Below are positions 62,904-64,000 of a stretch of 64,000 nt of DNA, piece after piece. The position numbers and the translations under genes were made by a program. This stretch comes from Septoria linicola (lineage: Eukaryota; Ascomycota; Dothideomycetes; Mycosphaerellales; Mycosphaerellaceae), in contig CP099419.1 in the NCBI GenBank assembly GCA_024114885.1, positions 3,658,001 to 3,722,000 on the forward strand, given 5' to 3'. The first letter of the stretch is position 1. Every line of letters starts with the position of its first letter. The notes under the pieces were generated by a model. It did no database searches and had not been told where the DNA came from. It worked only from the letters and a program-made list of their open reading frames with translations.

Positions 62904-64000
62904 GGTAAATGCAGTACATGCTATCGAATAGACTAATAGTCTGCGGGATGGCAGGAGGTCTGCATGGACAAGCTGCAGGCAGCTTAGAAAACACCCCAAT
63001 AGTTGTTGACGCCCTGGCAGTAGTCTTCCCAGCCGCATGGCAGTATGGCCGACACGATTTTGTATCAGATGAGTTTCGCGTCTTGACGCTCATATCGAGA
63101 GAACTTGCGATGGACGTGGTCGATCCGAGAACTCGTCTTTGTGGTCAATGCTCTACCGTGGCTGGGTTGCAGATGGAGTGGCAGCCAAAGGCGGACGCGT
63201 GAAGTCGAATGCTTGGCAAGACTTCAGGGTGGCTTCAACAACCACTTCAATGTGATGCTCAAGCTTTACCTTGCCGTACTTTTCGCTGGTATGTGTGCTG
63301 CGCACTCTTTCTCCTGACACTCATCGTGCTCAGATAGCCGTCTTGCGTCACGCGTAGTACTCGATCGCCGGTCCTCGATCGCTCAACTTGGGAGGGTCTT
63401 CGCGCAGGCATAGGTTTTGAGATGCGCATGATAGCAAAAACTGATGGAAGAGCTGTGTGAATTGTATAGCAGATACACTTGAAGACCTTCCGAGCGTGGT
63501 CTGACAAGGACCACACGAGCACGAGCCGAAACGTGGTCCACCTTAAGCGACGCAAGTATACCATGAAGCAGGCAATGGCCTCATGCGGATAGACACATAC
63601 CAAGAGCTTCAACCAAAGCCCAAAGCAAATCCAAGTCTGCACACATGTTGCGCCATTGAAGCAAAGCTTATGCGGTCTTGAGCAGCAACTTGGGCATGCT
63701 GCTGCTCGCTAGCAGCTCCATATTGATCACGGTCTGGACAGATTACAGGCACCGGCGTCGCAAATGCCTAAGAAGCATCCATTGACTACAAGATCATGTC
63801 GTGCTACGAGTCAAAGCAAAGTGCATATGTAGGGTACGCGTCGTGGTCAGCTCCAGCCAGATCGCTCACATATGATACCATGACTTTTTAGGTTCACTGC
63901 TGCCGGTATCTGATACCCATGACAACCACTTCTTAACATAGCAATCAGCGGCCAGGTTCTTCATCAGCACGGCTCCTGCTTCGCTGTCCGAATGTCTTTC

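Larger units (their letters stand above)
61831..64000. other. Long upstream region, about 2.2 kb, no supported gene
   Basis: Likely promoter and leader of the large Zn2Cys6 regulator. It holds an 18-bp tandem repeat (62083-62118). A plus frame with an ATG at 62283 ends at 62903 (206 codons) but has no recognisable domain. No RNA gene seen. Confidence 0.35.

Noticed and set aside
1..64000. tRNA, rRNA or CRISPR-like arrays
   Set aside because: I looked for B-box-like GGTTCGANTC strings, cloverleaf candidates and regularly spaced repeats on both strands and found none that hold up; CRISPR arrays are not expected in a fungus.

Overview
The window is nuclear DNA of a filamentous ascomycete (Pezizomycotina), most likely a Dothideomycete. 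The signs are short GT-AG introns (about 49 to 74 nt), translation elongation factor 3, an Mso1-family exocytosis protein, Zn2Cys6 regulators, a PAN/apple-like secreted protein, and a mobile element mutated by repeat-induced point mutation (RIP). The class is an inference from gene style and not a database result.

Layout. 0-6.3 kb: 5' part of HUS1 (-), an F-box protein (+), mitochondrial tRNA-modifying GTPase MSS1 (+) and a single-pass membrane protein (-). 6.3-9.4 kb is gene-poor. 9.4-16.2 kb: formate dehydrogenase (-), Mso1-like protein (+), a carboxymuconolactone-decarboxylase-like protein (-) and the mitochondrial GTP/GDP carrier GGC1 (+). 17-30 kb is accessory and metabolic: a secreted two-module PAN/apple-like protein; a natural fusion of a DapA-family aldolase with an aldo-keto reductase; a Zn2Cys6 regulator; an MFS exporter with a one-base frameshift; a frameshifted aldo-keto reductase joined in frame to the C-terminal half of a sugar transporter; a possible regulator relic; and an FMN-dependent 2-hydroxy-acid dehydrogenase. 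30-49 kb is housekeeping: a Pro/Gln-rich protein, UTP10 and NRDE2 (divergent), two tandem zinc-binding RING/IBR-like paralogues, elongation factor 3 and a DNAJC17/Cwf23-like J-protein. 49.3-53.8 kb is a 4.48-kb RIP-saturated mobile element. 54-62 kb: DCP2, a 2-oxoglutarate/Fe(II) oxygenase and a large Zn2Cys6 regulator. 62-64 kb holds no supported gene.

Two regions stand out. First, the aldolase and aldo-keto reductase halves of one protein look like consecutive steps of fungal D-galacturonate breakdown: 2-keto-3-deoxy-L-galactonate is cleaved to pyruvate and L-glyceraldehyde, which is reduced to glycerol. Downstream of it lie broken or chimaeric transporter and reductase genes, while long housekeeping frames nearby are intact, so a partly decayed catabolic cluster is plausible. 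Second, the RIP island has 41-bp terminal inverted repeats (35/41 identical), a likely 7-8 bp target duplication, and reading frames that can be followed through TAA/TAG 'stops' where CAA, CAG or TGG once stood. These reveal an integrase-core transposase, a Gln-rich second frame and an opposite-strand coiled-coil frame. It was inserted into the short divergent promoter between the J-protein gene and DCP2.

Exon borders were deduced by eye from frame, splice sites and protein continuity. No alignment or search was run.
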